Of a DNA stretch of 51,321 nt, positions 8,447 to 14,562 are shown piece after piece. The translations under genes were made by a program, and so were the position numbers. Numbering within the stretch: the stretch's first letter is position 1; every line of letters begins with the position of its first letter. The notes beneath the pieces are model-generated. The model was not told the DNA's origin, did no database searches, and saw only the letters and a program-made list of their open reading frames with translations. Origin of the DNA: a virus; the IMG/VR virus record IMGVR_UViG_3300021517_000001, positions 1-51,321 of that record. One strand, 5' to 3'.

Positions 8447-9283
8447 TCAGCCAGCGACCAGATGATCGGACAGCAGCTTCCCGAGCGTCACTGGGGTGCT
8501 CTGAGCGTCCTGCAGAGCTTCGCGCGCTTCCGTCAGAGCAGTCCCGTACTCGCCCGCAACCGCCGATTCCTGCCCGCTCTCGACAGGCTGTTCAGCATCA
8601 GCCTCCCCGAGCTCGACCAGACGTCCCAGAGCTGCGTGCAAACGATCCAGGCGAGCGGTCAGCGTGTTGAGTGTCGGCGCGGTTTCGCTAGCCTGCCTGG
8701 TTGAGGCTAGGGCCTCCGCGGCGCTTTCGGCCGAGCGGCTGAAACGCAGCCCCTGGCGAGGCTTGCTGGGGTCAGCTTCGTTGAGCGATTTCTCCAGAGT
8801 GGTCAGGCGCTTGAAGACGTTACGGTAGATCTGAGCCGAGGCCAGGGCCTGACGAAGCTCTTCGACTTCTGGCGACAGCGGTTCCCCGTTGTACACCCGG
8901 CGCGTCAGCCAGTGCAGGCAGTCGCTCGGAGACTCGAAGGTGTACTGCCTCCCCGCGACGCTGAGCAGGCTCACATTGAACCCTTCCGGGCTGAGAATGC
9001 TCGAGGTCGTCGAGAACCCCACCATGCGCACAAGGCGTACCTTCGGCACGATCGAGTCAGCTGACTGCGCACCCTGCGCTTCGGCCGCATCGGCCGCATC
9101 GACCTGCTTGACCTGCTTGACCTTGCGGCCCTTCTTGGCCTTCGGCTTCGCTTCGGCCGTATCTTCTTCGATGACGACGGCGGCATGTTCCCCGCCCGTG
9201 TCGGCCTCGCGGATAGCCTGCTCAGCCATTTCCTCAGACAGATCCAGGTCTTCGTCTCTACTGAAATCCAGAATGTCAGACAT
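8447..9283 (-). CDS. hypothetical protein with acidic and lysine-rich N-terminus
   Basis: A 278-residue protein, not recognised. Residues 1-45 are strongly acidic (DEDLDLSEEMAE), about 46-62 are lysine-rich (KPKAKKGRKVKQVK), about 78-130 look like a compact alpha/beta fold (VRLVRMVGFSTTSS, YTFESPSDCLHWL), and about 140-270 are helical with heptad-like spacing (LTARLDRLHAALGRLVELG). No signal peptide or membrane segment. GGAGG is about ten bases before the ATG. It has its own promoter (site B) and a strong terminator, so it forms a single-gene unit that could be made at a high level. A DNA- or RNA-binding role is possible from the charged N-terminus but not shown. Confidence 0.65.
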   Translation of the reverse strand: MSDILDFSRDEDLDLSEEMAEQAIREADTGGEHAAVVIEEDTAEAKPKAKKGRKVKQVKQVDAADAAEAQGAQSADSIVPKVRLVRMVGFSTTSSILSPEGFNVSLLSVAGRQYTFESPSDCLHWLTRRVYNGEPLSPEVEELRQALASAQIYRNVFKRLTTLEKSLNEADPSKPRQGLRFSRSAESAAEALASTRQASETAPTLNTLTARLDRLHAALGRLVELGEADAEQPVESGQESAVAGEYGTALTEAREALQDAQSTPVTLGKLLSDHLVAG

Positions 9284-9324
9284 GTGATTGAACCTCCCGG
9301 TTCGTGCGTGTATGCGATGCTTGA

Positions 9325-9391
9325 ATTATCTCCCAGCTTTTGGTAGAAAGCCCTCCGGCAAATGCCAAGTTCACCAAATGCTCATATTTGC
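9325..9391 (-). promoter_or_regulatory. promoter with tandem CTCAYCAA-like boxes (site B)
   Basis: On the minus strand GATAAT lies at 9325-9330. About 40 bp upstream, on the plus strand, are TTCACCAAA (9370-9378) and the weaker CTCATATTT (9381-9389), again 11 bp apart. It would drive the gene starting at 9283. It is the most degenerate of the five sites. Confidence 0.4.
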
Positions 9392-9405
9392 CAAAGGGCC
9401 CCGTG

Positions 9406-9678
9406 TTACTTCCGAACCGCCAGATACGTGTTCAGGTCCATCAAGAGTTCTTCCAGCTCACCGAACATGTTCGGAAAGCAGGTCTCCTCATCGTTGTCGC
9501 GGTTCTCCCAATACCAGCCTCCCGGATCCCCTTCCGAGATGTAAGGAAAGTTTACCAGGTTCCACGTCGTCCCAGTTGTCCAGTCGTAGTGGAGATAGTC
9601 CGTGCCCCCGCTCTCGGGGCCCTGCATAAGCGGCATGTCTTCTTGCACTGGGCGGTTGCGATTCAGAAAAGTGTCCAC
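9406..9678 (-). CDS. small acidic, aromatic-rich hypothetical protein
   Basis: A 90-residue protein rich in Asp, Glu, Trp and Tyr (TDYLHYDWTTGTTWN, ENRDNDEETCFPN, LEELLMDLNTYL). It has very few Lys or Arg residues, so the net charge is strongly negative. No family recognised. The start is GTG with AAGGA seven bases upstream. It lies between two other small, independently expressed genes. Small acidic proteins in such phage regions include DNA mimics that block host nucleases or restriction enzymes; that is a possibility from composition only. A GC-rich hairpin separates it from the gene upstream. Confidence 0.6.
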   Translation of the reverse strand: MDTFLNRNRPVQEDMPLMQGPESGGTDYLHYDWTTGTTWNLVNFPYISEGDPGGWYWENRDNDEETCFPNMFGELEELLMDLNTYLAVRK

Positions 9679-9696
9679 AGTCTTGTCCTTTGGTTA

Positions 9697-9716
9697 AAGG
9701 GGGAGGAAAGCCCCCC
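9697..9716 (-). terminator. GC-rich hairpin, probable terminator
   Basis: GGGGG (9699-9703) pairs with CCCCC (9711-9715), followed on the minus strand by TTTAA. It follows the stop of the small basic gene at 9725. The T-run is short, so termination may be partial. Confidence 0.5.
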
Positions 9717-9724
9717 TGCGATCA

Positions 9725-9892
9725 CTACTTGCGAAAGTACTCGAGGAGCTTTTTGTCCTCGTCAGTCAGCCGCGGCGAATTGCCCTTGCTTGGTGCTTTC
9801 TTCGGCGCCGAGGAGTTTTGAGCCTCCTTCTTTTCGGCTCGACGCTTCGCTGCTGCTTTAGCCTTCTTGCTCGGCGCCTGCAGTGTCTTCAT
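9725..9892 (-). CDS. small lysine-rich basic protein, probably the 3' part of a frame-disrupted gene
   Basis: A 55-residue ORF from ATG 9892, very basic and low in complexity (KKAKAAAKRRAEKKEA, then APKKAPSKGNSP), ending in an amphipathic helix (LTDEDKKLLEYFRK). No good ribosome site precedes this ATG. The same frame stays open upstream past 9930 with protein-like sequence (RGWVYAPANQPLSE), overlapping the short ORF that has the good ribosome site. Skipping one G in the four-G run at 9930-9933 would join both into one protein of about 90 residues. It is therefore either a separate basic peptide or the C-terminal part of one gene. Nucleic-acid binding is likely from charge alone. Confidence 0.5.
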   Translation of the reverse strand: MKTLQAPSKKAKAAAKRRAEKKEAQNSSAPKKAPSKGNSPRLTDEDKKLLEYFRK

Positions 9893-9893
9893 C

Positions 9894-10001
9894 TCAGACA
9901 GCGGCTGGTTTGCCGGCGCGTAGACCCAGCCCCGGTGCGATAAGCCGCTTAGAGAGGTTGCCGCGAGCCGGGCGATTGGTGGGTATTGATTGATTAGACA
10001 T
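9894..10001 (-). CDS. short ORF, probable 5' part of the frame-disrupted basic-protein gene
   Basis: A 35-residue ORF starting at ATG 10001 with AGGAG seven bases upstream and a promoter-like TATAATAAAAG before that. Its first 20 residues (SNQSIPTNRPARGNLSKRLI) read like a real N-terminus, but it stops just before the basic ORF at 9892. The run of four C on the plus strand (9930-9933) is where a one-base change or a +1 shift would continue into that frame. Either an assembly or sequencing error, a mutation, or a regulated frameshift would explain it. Confidence 0.45.
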   Translation of the reverse strand: MSNQSIPTNRPARGNLSKRLIAPGLGLRAGKPAAV

Positions 10002-10035
10002 TTCGATGCTCCTGATTGAACCTTACTATGCTTTT

Positions 10036-10071
10036 ATTATAGTTGAGGATGGGGAGTTTTGGTAACTCCCC
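10036..10071 (-). promoter_or_regulatory. promoter and upstream hairpin before the small basic gene
   Basis: On the minus strand TATAAT is at 10036-10041 within TATAATAAAAGCATAGTAAGG, a sequence closely shared with the promoter at 10472-10488 and, less fully, with that at 7514. Just upstream is a perfect hairpin, GGGGAGTT (10051-10058) with AACTCCCC (10064-10071), which may end transcription from the gene at 10090. It has no CTCAYCAA boxes. Confidence 0.5.
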
Positions 10072-10089
10072 AATTCCTGTGGGCCGTGC

Positions 10090-10446
10090 TTAGCGCACGT
10101 CCTTGTAAAGCCTGCCCTCGCACACGTTGCGCACGAACATGTAGCTGCTTCCGTACACTTTCGCGATCGCTGTGTACCCGTAGCCCTCCGCGCGCATGTA
10201 GCGCATCGAGCGAATGTCGTTGTCGCTGAACCGACGCGCGTTAGCCTTCTTGGCCGCCGCGATCGCGTTGAAGAAGTTCCGCACGAAGTCCGGCATCTCG
10301 AGCTCTTCGACCTTGCCGTAGATCGTGGTGATCATGACCTGGCGATCTAGGCTGCTGTGCGGCTGGTAGCCCAGCGTCCGCACGAACATGGCGCGCAGCT
10401 CGGTGGTGTTCATCTTCTTCAGTGTGTTGATCAGCTCGACGTTCAT
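10090..10446 (-). CDS. helix-turn-helix protein, paralogue of the protein at 25177
   Basis: A 118-residue protein with a C-terminal helix-turn-helix of the resolvase/sigma-4 style (about residues 72-118): RRFSDNDIRSMRYMRAEG, YTAIAKVYGSS, then FVRNVCEGRLYKDVR. The protein at 25177-25674 has the same ending (DDIRAMRQMREDG, FVRNVCRNKVYKDIR), so the two are paralogues within this phage. The N-terminal 70 residues are helical and differ between them. AAGGAG lies nine bases before the ATG. The gene has its own promoter with CTCAYCAA boxes. DNA binding is likely; whether it is a transcription regulator of this phage is inference. Confidence 0.65.
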   Translation of the reverse strand: MNVELINTLKKMNTTELRAMFVRTLGYQPHSSLDRQVMITTIYGKVEELEMPDFVRNFFNAIAAAKKANARRFSDNDIRSMRYMRAEGYGYTAIAKVYGSSYMFVRNVCEGRLYKDVR

Positions 10447-10471
10447 TGCCCTGCTCCTTATGCACTACCTT

Positions 10472-10554
10472 ACTATACTTTTATTATCCCCCCAAACGCC
10501 CTTTCGGGCAAGCAAGCAAAAGCAAGATTGACGCCCTTCTCACCAATTGCTCAC
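10472..10554 (-). promoter_or_regulatory. promoter with tandem CTCACCAA boxes (site C)
   Basis: On the minus strand GATAAT (10483-10488) and TATAGT (10472-10477) are candidate -10 elements. The boxes, read on the plus strand, are CTCACCAA (10539-10546) and CTCAC (10550-10554), 11 bp apart and about 50 bp upstream of GATAAT, one helical turn further than at sites A and B. The rest of the gap to 10669 holds a T-run for minus-strand transcripts (10580-10586) after a GC-rich stretch, possibly a weak terminator for the gene at 10670. Confidence 0.45.
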
Positions 10555-10669
10555 TTTTGGGCATTGCCGGGGATGAAGCAAAAAAAGACCCGCGCCGGTT
10601 AGGGCGAGGGCCAAAAGATAGGGTACTAATGTGAACCCGGGCCTGCCTTTCCATGAAGACAGGGAGGCG

Positions 10670-11230
10670 TCAGCCGTTGTAAATTCTCTTGAGAGCAGTT
10701 ACAGCCCAGCGCTTGTTCCGGATGTCCGGATGATCGATGTTAGCCCGGATCACCTCCATGTAGTACGGGGAGACCGGCCAGACGTATTCTGCGGCCTCAG
10801 CATCCTCGGTTGTGATGTCGGGCCAGCGCAGCCGGTAGTCGTACTGCTCCGGGAGGGGGGTACCGGCATGGAAGGCCAGCCAGGCCTTTTTGACCAGCAC
10901 CTCTTTCTGCGCGCGGTGAAAAAGCTCATCCCCCAACCAATTTGGCACGTCGGTCACAGTTGCGATGGACTCGAGCTTGATGTTGTTTTGAAAGCCCCGG
11001 GCAACCCACTCCCCGATGATGATCTTCAAATAGATCTGGAGGGACGCCTCGTACCCATACCACTGCCGGACTATGAGCTGCCCCTTATGCCTGGAGCCCA
11101 CCGGATCAGTGCGAGTACTGCGAAGCATCGTAAGAACTCCCAGAGCCTCCCTGCGCTGACTTCCCAGCCGCATGTCGTCGAGGCATCGAGCCGTTTGTAC
11201 GAAGCTAGGATAGGGCAGGAAGGTCATCAT
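10670..11230 (-). CDS. pyrimidine-dimer DNA glycosylase-like protein
   Basis: A 186-residue protein resembling the MSMEG_6728-like group related to T4 endonuclease V, which removes UV-made pyrimidine dimers. The N-terminus has the family pattern TFLPYPSFVQTARCLDDMRL followed by QRREALGVL, then a WYGYEASLQIYL segment and EWVARGF. The C-terminus is not typical (VSPYYMEVIRANID). GGGAGG is seven bases before the ATG. It follows the MazG-like gene by four bases in one operon of nucleotide and repair genes. The assignment is from remembered family motifs. In a phage with modified guanines a different substrate cannot be ruled out. Confidence 0.6.
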   Translation of the reverse strand: MMTFLPYPSFVQTARCLDDMRLGSQRREALGVLTMLRSTRTDPVGSRHKGQLIVRQWYGYEASLQIYLKIIIGEWVARGFQNNIKLESIATVTDVPNWLGDELFHRAQKEVLVKKAWLAFHAGTPLPEQYDYRLRWPDITTEDAEAAEYVWPVSPYYMEVIRANIDHPDIRNKRWAVTALKRIYNG

Positions 11231-11233
11231 GGC

Positions 11234-11581
11234 TTATCCTCCCGTCTTCCGGGGTCTCCTCATGATGCGATCGTTGTCCGGGTTAAGCTCATGCGTCGCC
11301 CAGGTCTTGGCATCGTTCTTTCGGCAGACCGCTTCCATCATAGACTCCACGTCTTCGAGCATCGCTCCGTGGGCGAGCATTACTCCCAGCACTGTAACAA
11401 TGACATCCACCCCCTCCTCTATCACCACAAAGAGGTGTTTCTGAGTAGCAGCTTCCCGCAGTTCCTCGACCTCAGAATCAAAAGCGTTGATTGCTCCTGC
11501 GCTTGTCGGGCGGAAATCCGGTCCCCTGAATCTTCTGTGCAGGTCGACGGTCGATCTCCATAGCGCTGCGAACTTTGACAT
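11234..11581 (-). CDS. MazG-like nucleotide pyrophosphohydrolase
   Basis: A 115-residue all-helical protein. It shows the metal-binding pattern of the all-alpha NTP pyrophosphatases: SEVEELREA (Glu pair, about residues 36-44) and EEGVDVIVTV (about 55-64, Glu and Asp), with a later KNDAKTW. Such enzymes hydrolyse NTPs or dNTPs to monophosphates, or degrade ppGpp, and phages use them to shape nucleotide pools. AGGAGG lies five bases before the ATG, partly within the stop of the upstream gene. It shares an operon with the repair-like gene downstream. The substrate cannot be told from sequence. Confidence 0.65.
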   Translation of the reverse strand: MSKFAALWRSTVDLHRRFRGPDFRPTSAGAINAFDSEVEELREAATQKHLFVVIEEGVDVIVTVLGVMLAHGAMLEDVESMMEAVCRKNDAKTWATHELNPDNDRIMRRPRKTGG

Positions 11582-11590
11582 GCAAACCTC

Positions 11591-12361
11591 CTAGGGAATG
11601 ATCCCTTCTTCGACCCGTTTGACATCGATGTCCTCATCGCTGTAGCCCATGGTCAGCAGCTGCTCTCGTTGCAGGGCTACCTCGGCCTCTACTTCCTCTC
11701 GAGGCTCTGTAGCATACAGAAGCTGCTCATTATCTGCACGGATTGAGGTGATTACAAACCTCCCATCTGCTCGCATTGATACATAGATGGTAACTCGCCG
11801 TTCAACCCCTGGCGCTAGTTTGAACTTGTACTCGTCCGTACTGAGCCAGGCTACCAGCTCGGCCAGTGCTTGATCATAGTCCTCGATGCCTTGTGCGAGA
11901 GTAAGCCCGTGAAGCTCCCACACATACCAGGACTTGCTCTTCTTGCCTATATAGAACTCCCGGCCTAAAGGATCCGTGAACTTGTATTTGTTCGTCGAGA
12001 CCAGCGTGCGCCGCAGCTTGACAGGCGGTCCCGGAGTCTTCTCGAGTATCAGCTCTGGCGTCCTCGGGGCGGGTCCACCTTTTGGCTTGCGAACTTGTAC
12101 CCTTTCCTCAGCCTTCTGCTGATCTCTGATCCACCGGTCAAGCAGCACATAGAGCCGCTTCTTCGAGTTCCAATCGACGACAGGCGTGGGCACCATTTTC
12201 GTCTTGCCATTGGTGGATATGATCTCATCAGCCCACCACTTGTGGATGTTCGGATGGCCTTGGATGTGAAAGCGTCTCCCCGACGGCTTGTGAGTCACCT
12301 CGAACACCCGGTTTCTAATTTTAGTCTCCCTGTAGAGATCCATGTCCTTCTCGCGCGCCAT
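11591..12361 (-). CDS. hypothetical protein, basic with an alpha/beta C-terminal half
   Basis: A 256-residue protein, not recognised. The N-terminal half is basic and rich in aromatic residues (RFHIQGHPNIHKWWADEI, WNSKKRLYVLLDRWIRDQ) with a proline-rich linker at about 90-112 (RKPKGGPAPRTPE). The middle repeats a similar strand pattern (KYKFTDPLGREFYIGKKSKSW). The C-terminal part is acidic. It may contain two copies of a small domain, since RVFEVTHKPSGRRFHIQG resembles KYKFTDPLGREFYIGK. AGGAG is six bases upstream of the ATG. It is the first gene of a short operon with the MazG-like and glycosylase-like genes, behind a long AT-rich regulatory gap. Confidence 0.6.
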   Translation of the reverse strand: MAREKDMDLYRETKIRNRVFEVTHKPSGRRFHIQGHPNIHKWWADEIISTNGKTKMVPTPVVDWNSKKRLYVLLDRWIRDQQKAEERVQVRKPKGGPAPRTPELILEKTPGPPVKLRRTLVSTNKYKFTDPLGREFYIGKKSKSWYVWELHGLTLAQGIEDYDQALAELVAWLSTDEYKFKLAPGVERRVTIYVSMRADGRFVITSIRADNEQLLYATEPREEVEAEVALQREQLLTMGYSDEDIDVKRVEEGIIP

Positions 12362-12418
12362 GATATACTCCTGTGATTTGCGTTAGCGAGCTTTTAGAAA
12401 ATGCTGGTAAAATTCGTA

Positions 12419-12479
12419 AAAATACTGGTTTTGCGATTTATATCGCTCTCACGTATAAACACCCATATCCAGTATTTTT
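12419..12479. promoter_or_regulatory. nested inverted repeats upstream of the gene at 12361
   Basis: AAAATACTGG (12419-12428) and CCAGTATTTT (12470-12479) form a perfect 10-bp inverted repeat. Inside lies a second palindrome, GCGAT-TTAT-ATCGC region (about 12433-12447). It lies 60-120 bp before the start codon, so an operator or a structured leader is likely. No clear promoter was picked out within it. Confidence 0.5.
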
Positions 12480-12603
12480 TGAGCAAATAAGCGCGTTTTT
12501 GAAAGTCTCCGCACAGATAGCCCCTATCAAAATTATCCCACAGGCCGGCGCAAAACGCCCGTGAATATCTGATGAAAAGGACGTGACGCAGTTAATGCTG
12601 TGT

Positions 12604-12721
12604 AATTGTGCGTATTTGTCAAACCGCGGTGTTTGCTGTTTTTTATAAATCTTTGATAGCAAAAATTATATAAAAATTTAAACAGCTATAGGGACATAAA
12701 TACCCACAAATACCCAGTGTT
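12604..12721. repeat. AT-rich intergenic region with tandem repeats (copy 2)
   Basis: This repeats the layout of 6531-6659: AATTGTGCGTATTTGT on the left (12604-12619), TTTTTTATAAAT, ATTATA (12665-12670), then AATACCCACAAATACCC on the right (12699-12715) and CAGTGTT. The gap between genes here (12362-12771) is 410 bp, the longest non-coding stretch in the window. It could be an origin of replication or a shared control region. Confidence 0.55.
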
Positions 12722-12731
12722 GTTTAGTCAC

Positions 12732-12761
12732 AAAAAAGGTCATAGCTTGGCCATGACCTTT
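12732..12761 (-). terminator. rho-independent terminator
   Basis: AAAGGTCAT (12735-12743) pairs with ATGACCTTT (12753-12761); on the minus strand it is followed by a T-run (12732-12737). It ends the transcript of the membrane-protein gene at 12772. Confidence 0.85.
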
Positions 12762-12771
12762 CACTCTGTCG

Positions 12772-13980
12772 TTAAGCCTTGGAAGAGGCCTTTATCCGTT
12801 CGTTGCGGGCTCGTCTGTAGTGGTAGTCCCGTAAACGTCGAGTAGCCTCTTCGCTGCTTTGAAAGTCGGTTCCGAGCACGTACCCCGAGGCCGCGCTGCG
12901 AGCTGTCCAGGTGCCAGCTGTTTCATCATTCAGCCAGACCTCTTCATTCGGGTTGTCCGGCTCAACCCTTTTCGGAGTGACGACCTTCACATGCCCATTG
13001 CTCTGGGAAGCTGAGATCACTTCAGCTTTCACCACTTCGGTGAGCTCTGACGGCGGCACTACTTTGGCCATTTCACGGATCTCAGCCTGGCGGCGTTCCG
13101 CGGCCTGACGCTTCTTTTCGGCCTCAACCTCGACGCTTGTCAGCTCTGCCGGGTTGACAATGTAATCGGCCGCGTTCATCTCTTGCTTAATAAGGAAGCG
13201 CCACTCGTCCGGGGTCAACTCAGCCATAGCGTCTTTGTGCCGTGCATTGGCCTTGCGCAGCGCGTCTCTCAGAGCCAGCGAGAAGGCCTTCAGCCACTCA
13301 TCTCCAGTAGCCTCCGGGTTGTTGTACCGAACTAGCCGCTCTTCCTCAGCTTTCTGAAACGCTGTCCGAAACGCGTGCCTCTGCTCAATCGAGTACAGCA
13401 ACAGTTCCTTCAGAGCGTAGCCAATGCCCATGACAAGTAAGGGCGGACCAAACGTTTCTAAGTAAGCGAACAGGTGACCTCCGTGATCCCACGGCTTAGC
13501 CACGTGAGCATTGCCGACCAGCGCGATAGTCGTAGCCAGCCACACACCGGCCCAAAACACCCGATTGGTAAGTGACGGAACCTCCCGGCTCTCCCCAGTC
13601 TCAGCATTGACTCGAGTATACGTCTTGCCGAGCACGGCTAGCGCCAGGAAGAAAACGATCTGCCCAGTCTCAGCCATGATGATGGTTGCGGCCCCAACCA
13701 CTCCGCACCGAGGGTCGGTGCCGGTGGTTGCATTGACGGCCTCGCAGAACGTGTCTTGCCCAGCTTGATGCAGTCGATACGCTGACGGAAAGAAGCCCGC
13801 GATCAGAAGCACGAAGCACAGCCCCACGACCAGCGAGATGATCCAAACCGGGTACTTCGACGGAGATGCTGACTTCAGCATGTCAGCGTTGACCTCTTTG
13901 CCCGTCACCCGATCCCGAGCCTTTTCCCAGGCAGCGTCGCGTTCGGCGTCGTAGAGACTCCGGATCTTTGGTGAGATCAT
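12772..13980 (-). CDS. membrane protein with four predicted transmembrane segments
   Basis: A 402-residue protein. Hydrophobic segments at about 43-68 (IISLVVGLCFVLLIAGFF), 95-118 (IVFFLALAVLG), 136-158 (VFWAGVWLATTIALVG) and 168-197 (PPLLVMGIGYALKELLL) suggest four membrane passes. The C-terminal half is cytoplasmic-looking and charged, with a coiled-coil stretch (VEVEAEKKRQAAERRQAEIREMAK) and a DNA-binding-like basic end (RRLRDYHYRRARNERIKA). No family recognised. Its ATG overlaps the stop of the gene upstream (ATGA), and both are driven by the palindrome-flanked promoter at 14492. Possible roles are membrane anchoring of replication or superinfection exclusion; neither is shown by the sequence. 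Confidence 0.65.
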   Translation of the reverse strand: MISPKIRSLYDAERDAAWEKARDRVTGKEVNADMLKSASPSKYPVWIISLVVGLCFVLLIAGFFPSAYRLHQAGQDTFCEAVNATTGTDPRCGVVGAATIIMAETGQIVFFLALAVLGKTYTRVNAETGESREVPSLTNRVFWAGVWLATTIALVGNAHVAKPWDHGGHLFAYLETFGPPLLVMGIGYALKELLLYSIEQRHAFRTAFQKAEEERLVRYNNPEATGDEWLKAFSLALRDALRKANARHKDAMAELTPDEWRFLIKQEMNAADYIVNPAELTSVEVEAEKKRQAAERRQAEIREMAKVVPPSELTEVVKAEVISASQSNGHVKVVTPKRVEPDNPNEEVWLNDETAGTWTARSAASGYVLGTDFQSSEEATRRLRDYHYRRARNERIKASSKA

Positions 13981-14459
13981 TGCGCTGCCTCCCCTGAGCT
14001 GATCAGCCGCAAGTAGTGCGACAGATCATCCCGATGCGAGCTGTGCTCATGCAGCTTTCGCCGCTTCGACAGATTGCTCAGAATGAGCGCCTGCGTGCTT
14101 GCATCCAACTCACGCCACTCGCGCAGCGTCTCTTCGTCCGAGACTGCCTGCAGCTTTTTCCCCGCTGCCAGCAGCTTACCGTACTGCAGCTGCACACCTA
14201 TCCGAAACTCGATCACGAGCTCGTCCATCTTGCTGCCGATCAGCCGCTGACCGTTGAAGCCCATGCGCACCGCGTTCAGCAGATTAAGAACGCGCCACAC
14301 CCGATTCAAATCTTGCCCGTCGCCGATGTACTGCTTGAGCACTTCGATATTCTCGCGTGCGCCTTCTTCACTGCCCCACTTGCCGAGCAGCCCCACGCGT
14401 ACAGCCTGCCACGCAGAGCTATACATGACCTGAAGCTTGATGTCTTGTATCCTGTGCAT
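13977..14459 (-). CDS. hypothetical helical protein
   Basis: A 160-residue soluble, mostly alpha-helical protein without a recognised domain. Segments such as DLNRVWRVLNLLNAVRMGFNG and EFRIGVQLQYGKLLAAGKKLQ look like packed helices; the C-terminus is basic and histidine-rich (KRRKLHEHSSHRDDLSHYLR). AGGAGG is six bases before the ATG. It is the first gene behind the strong promoter at 14492-14521 and is coupled by ATGA to the membrane protein that follows, suggesting the two proteins act together. It may be the partner or cytoplasmic part of that membrane system. Confidence 0.6.
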   Translation of the reverse strand: MHRIQDIKLQVMYSSAWQAVRVGLLGKWGSEEGARENIEVLKQYIGDGQDLNRVWRVLNLLNAVRMGFNGQRLIGSKMDELVIEFRIGVQLQYGKLLAAGKKLQAVSDEETLREWRELDASTQALILSNLSKRRKLHEHSSHRDDLSHYLRLISSGEAAQ

Positions 14460-14491
14460 AACGCACCTCCTAGCTCTTTGACCCTAACCAA

Positions 14492-14557
14492 ATTATACCC
14501 ACAATACCTAGCCAAGGTCAACCGGGTATTGTGGGTATTTGATGAGACGTTGGTGAG
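14492..14557 (-). promoter_or_regulatory. strong promoter within a 14-bp inverted repeat, plus tandem CTCAYCAA boxes (site E)
   Basis: On the minus strand TTGACC (14516-14521) and a perfect TATAAT (14492-14497) are 18 bases apart. ATACCCACAATACC (14495-14508) and GGTATTGTGGGTAT (14525-14538) form a perfect inverted repeat that overlaps the -10 box and flanks the -35 box, as expected for an operator. Two CTCAYCAA boxes on the minus strand lie just upstream (14539-14546, 14550-14557), 11 bp apart. It drives the genes at 14459 and 13980. Confidence 0.7.
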
Positions 14558-14562
14558 AGGGC

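Noticed and set aside
10447-10669. Possible tRNA in the gap near 10.6 kb
   Set aside because: No cloverleaf with acceptor, D and T arms could be made; only promoter boxes and a T-run are visible.
10631-11563. A 310-codon plus-strand ORF
   Set aside because: It lies antisense to the glycosylase-like and MazG-like genes, which have ribosome sites and family motifs. Its text is not protein-like and no ribosome site precedes it.
12362-12771. Possible CRISPR-like array because of short repeats
   Set aside because: Repeat units are only 10-11 bp, directly adjacent and without unique spacers, and no cas gene is present.
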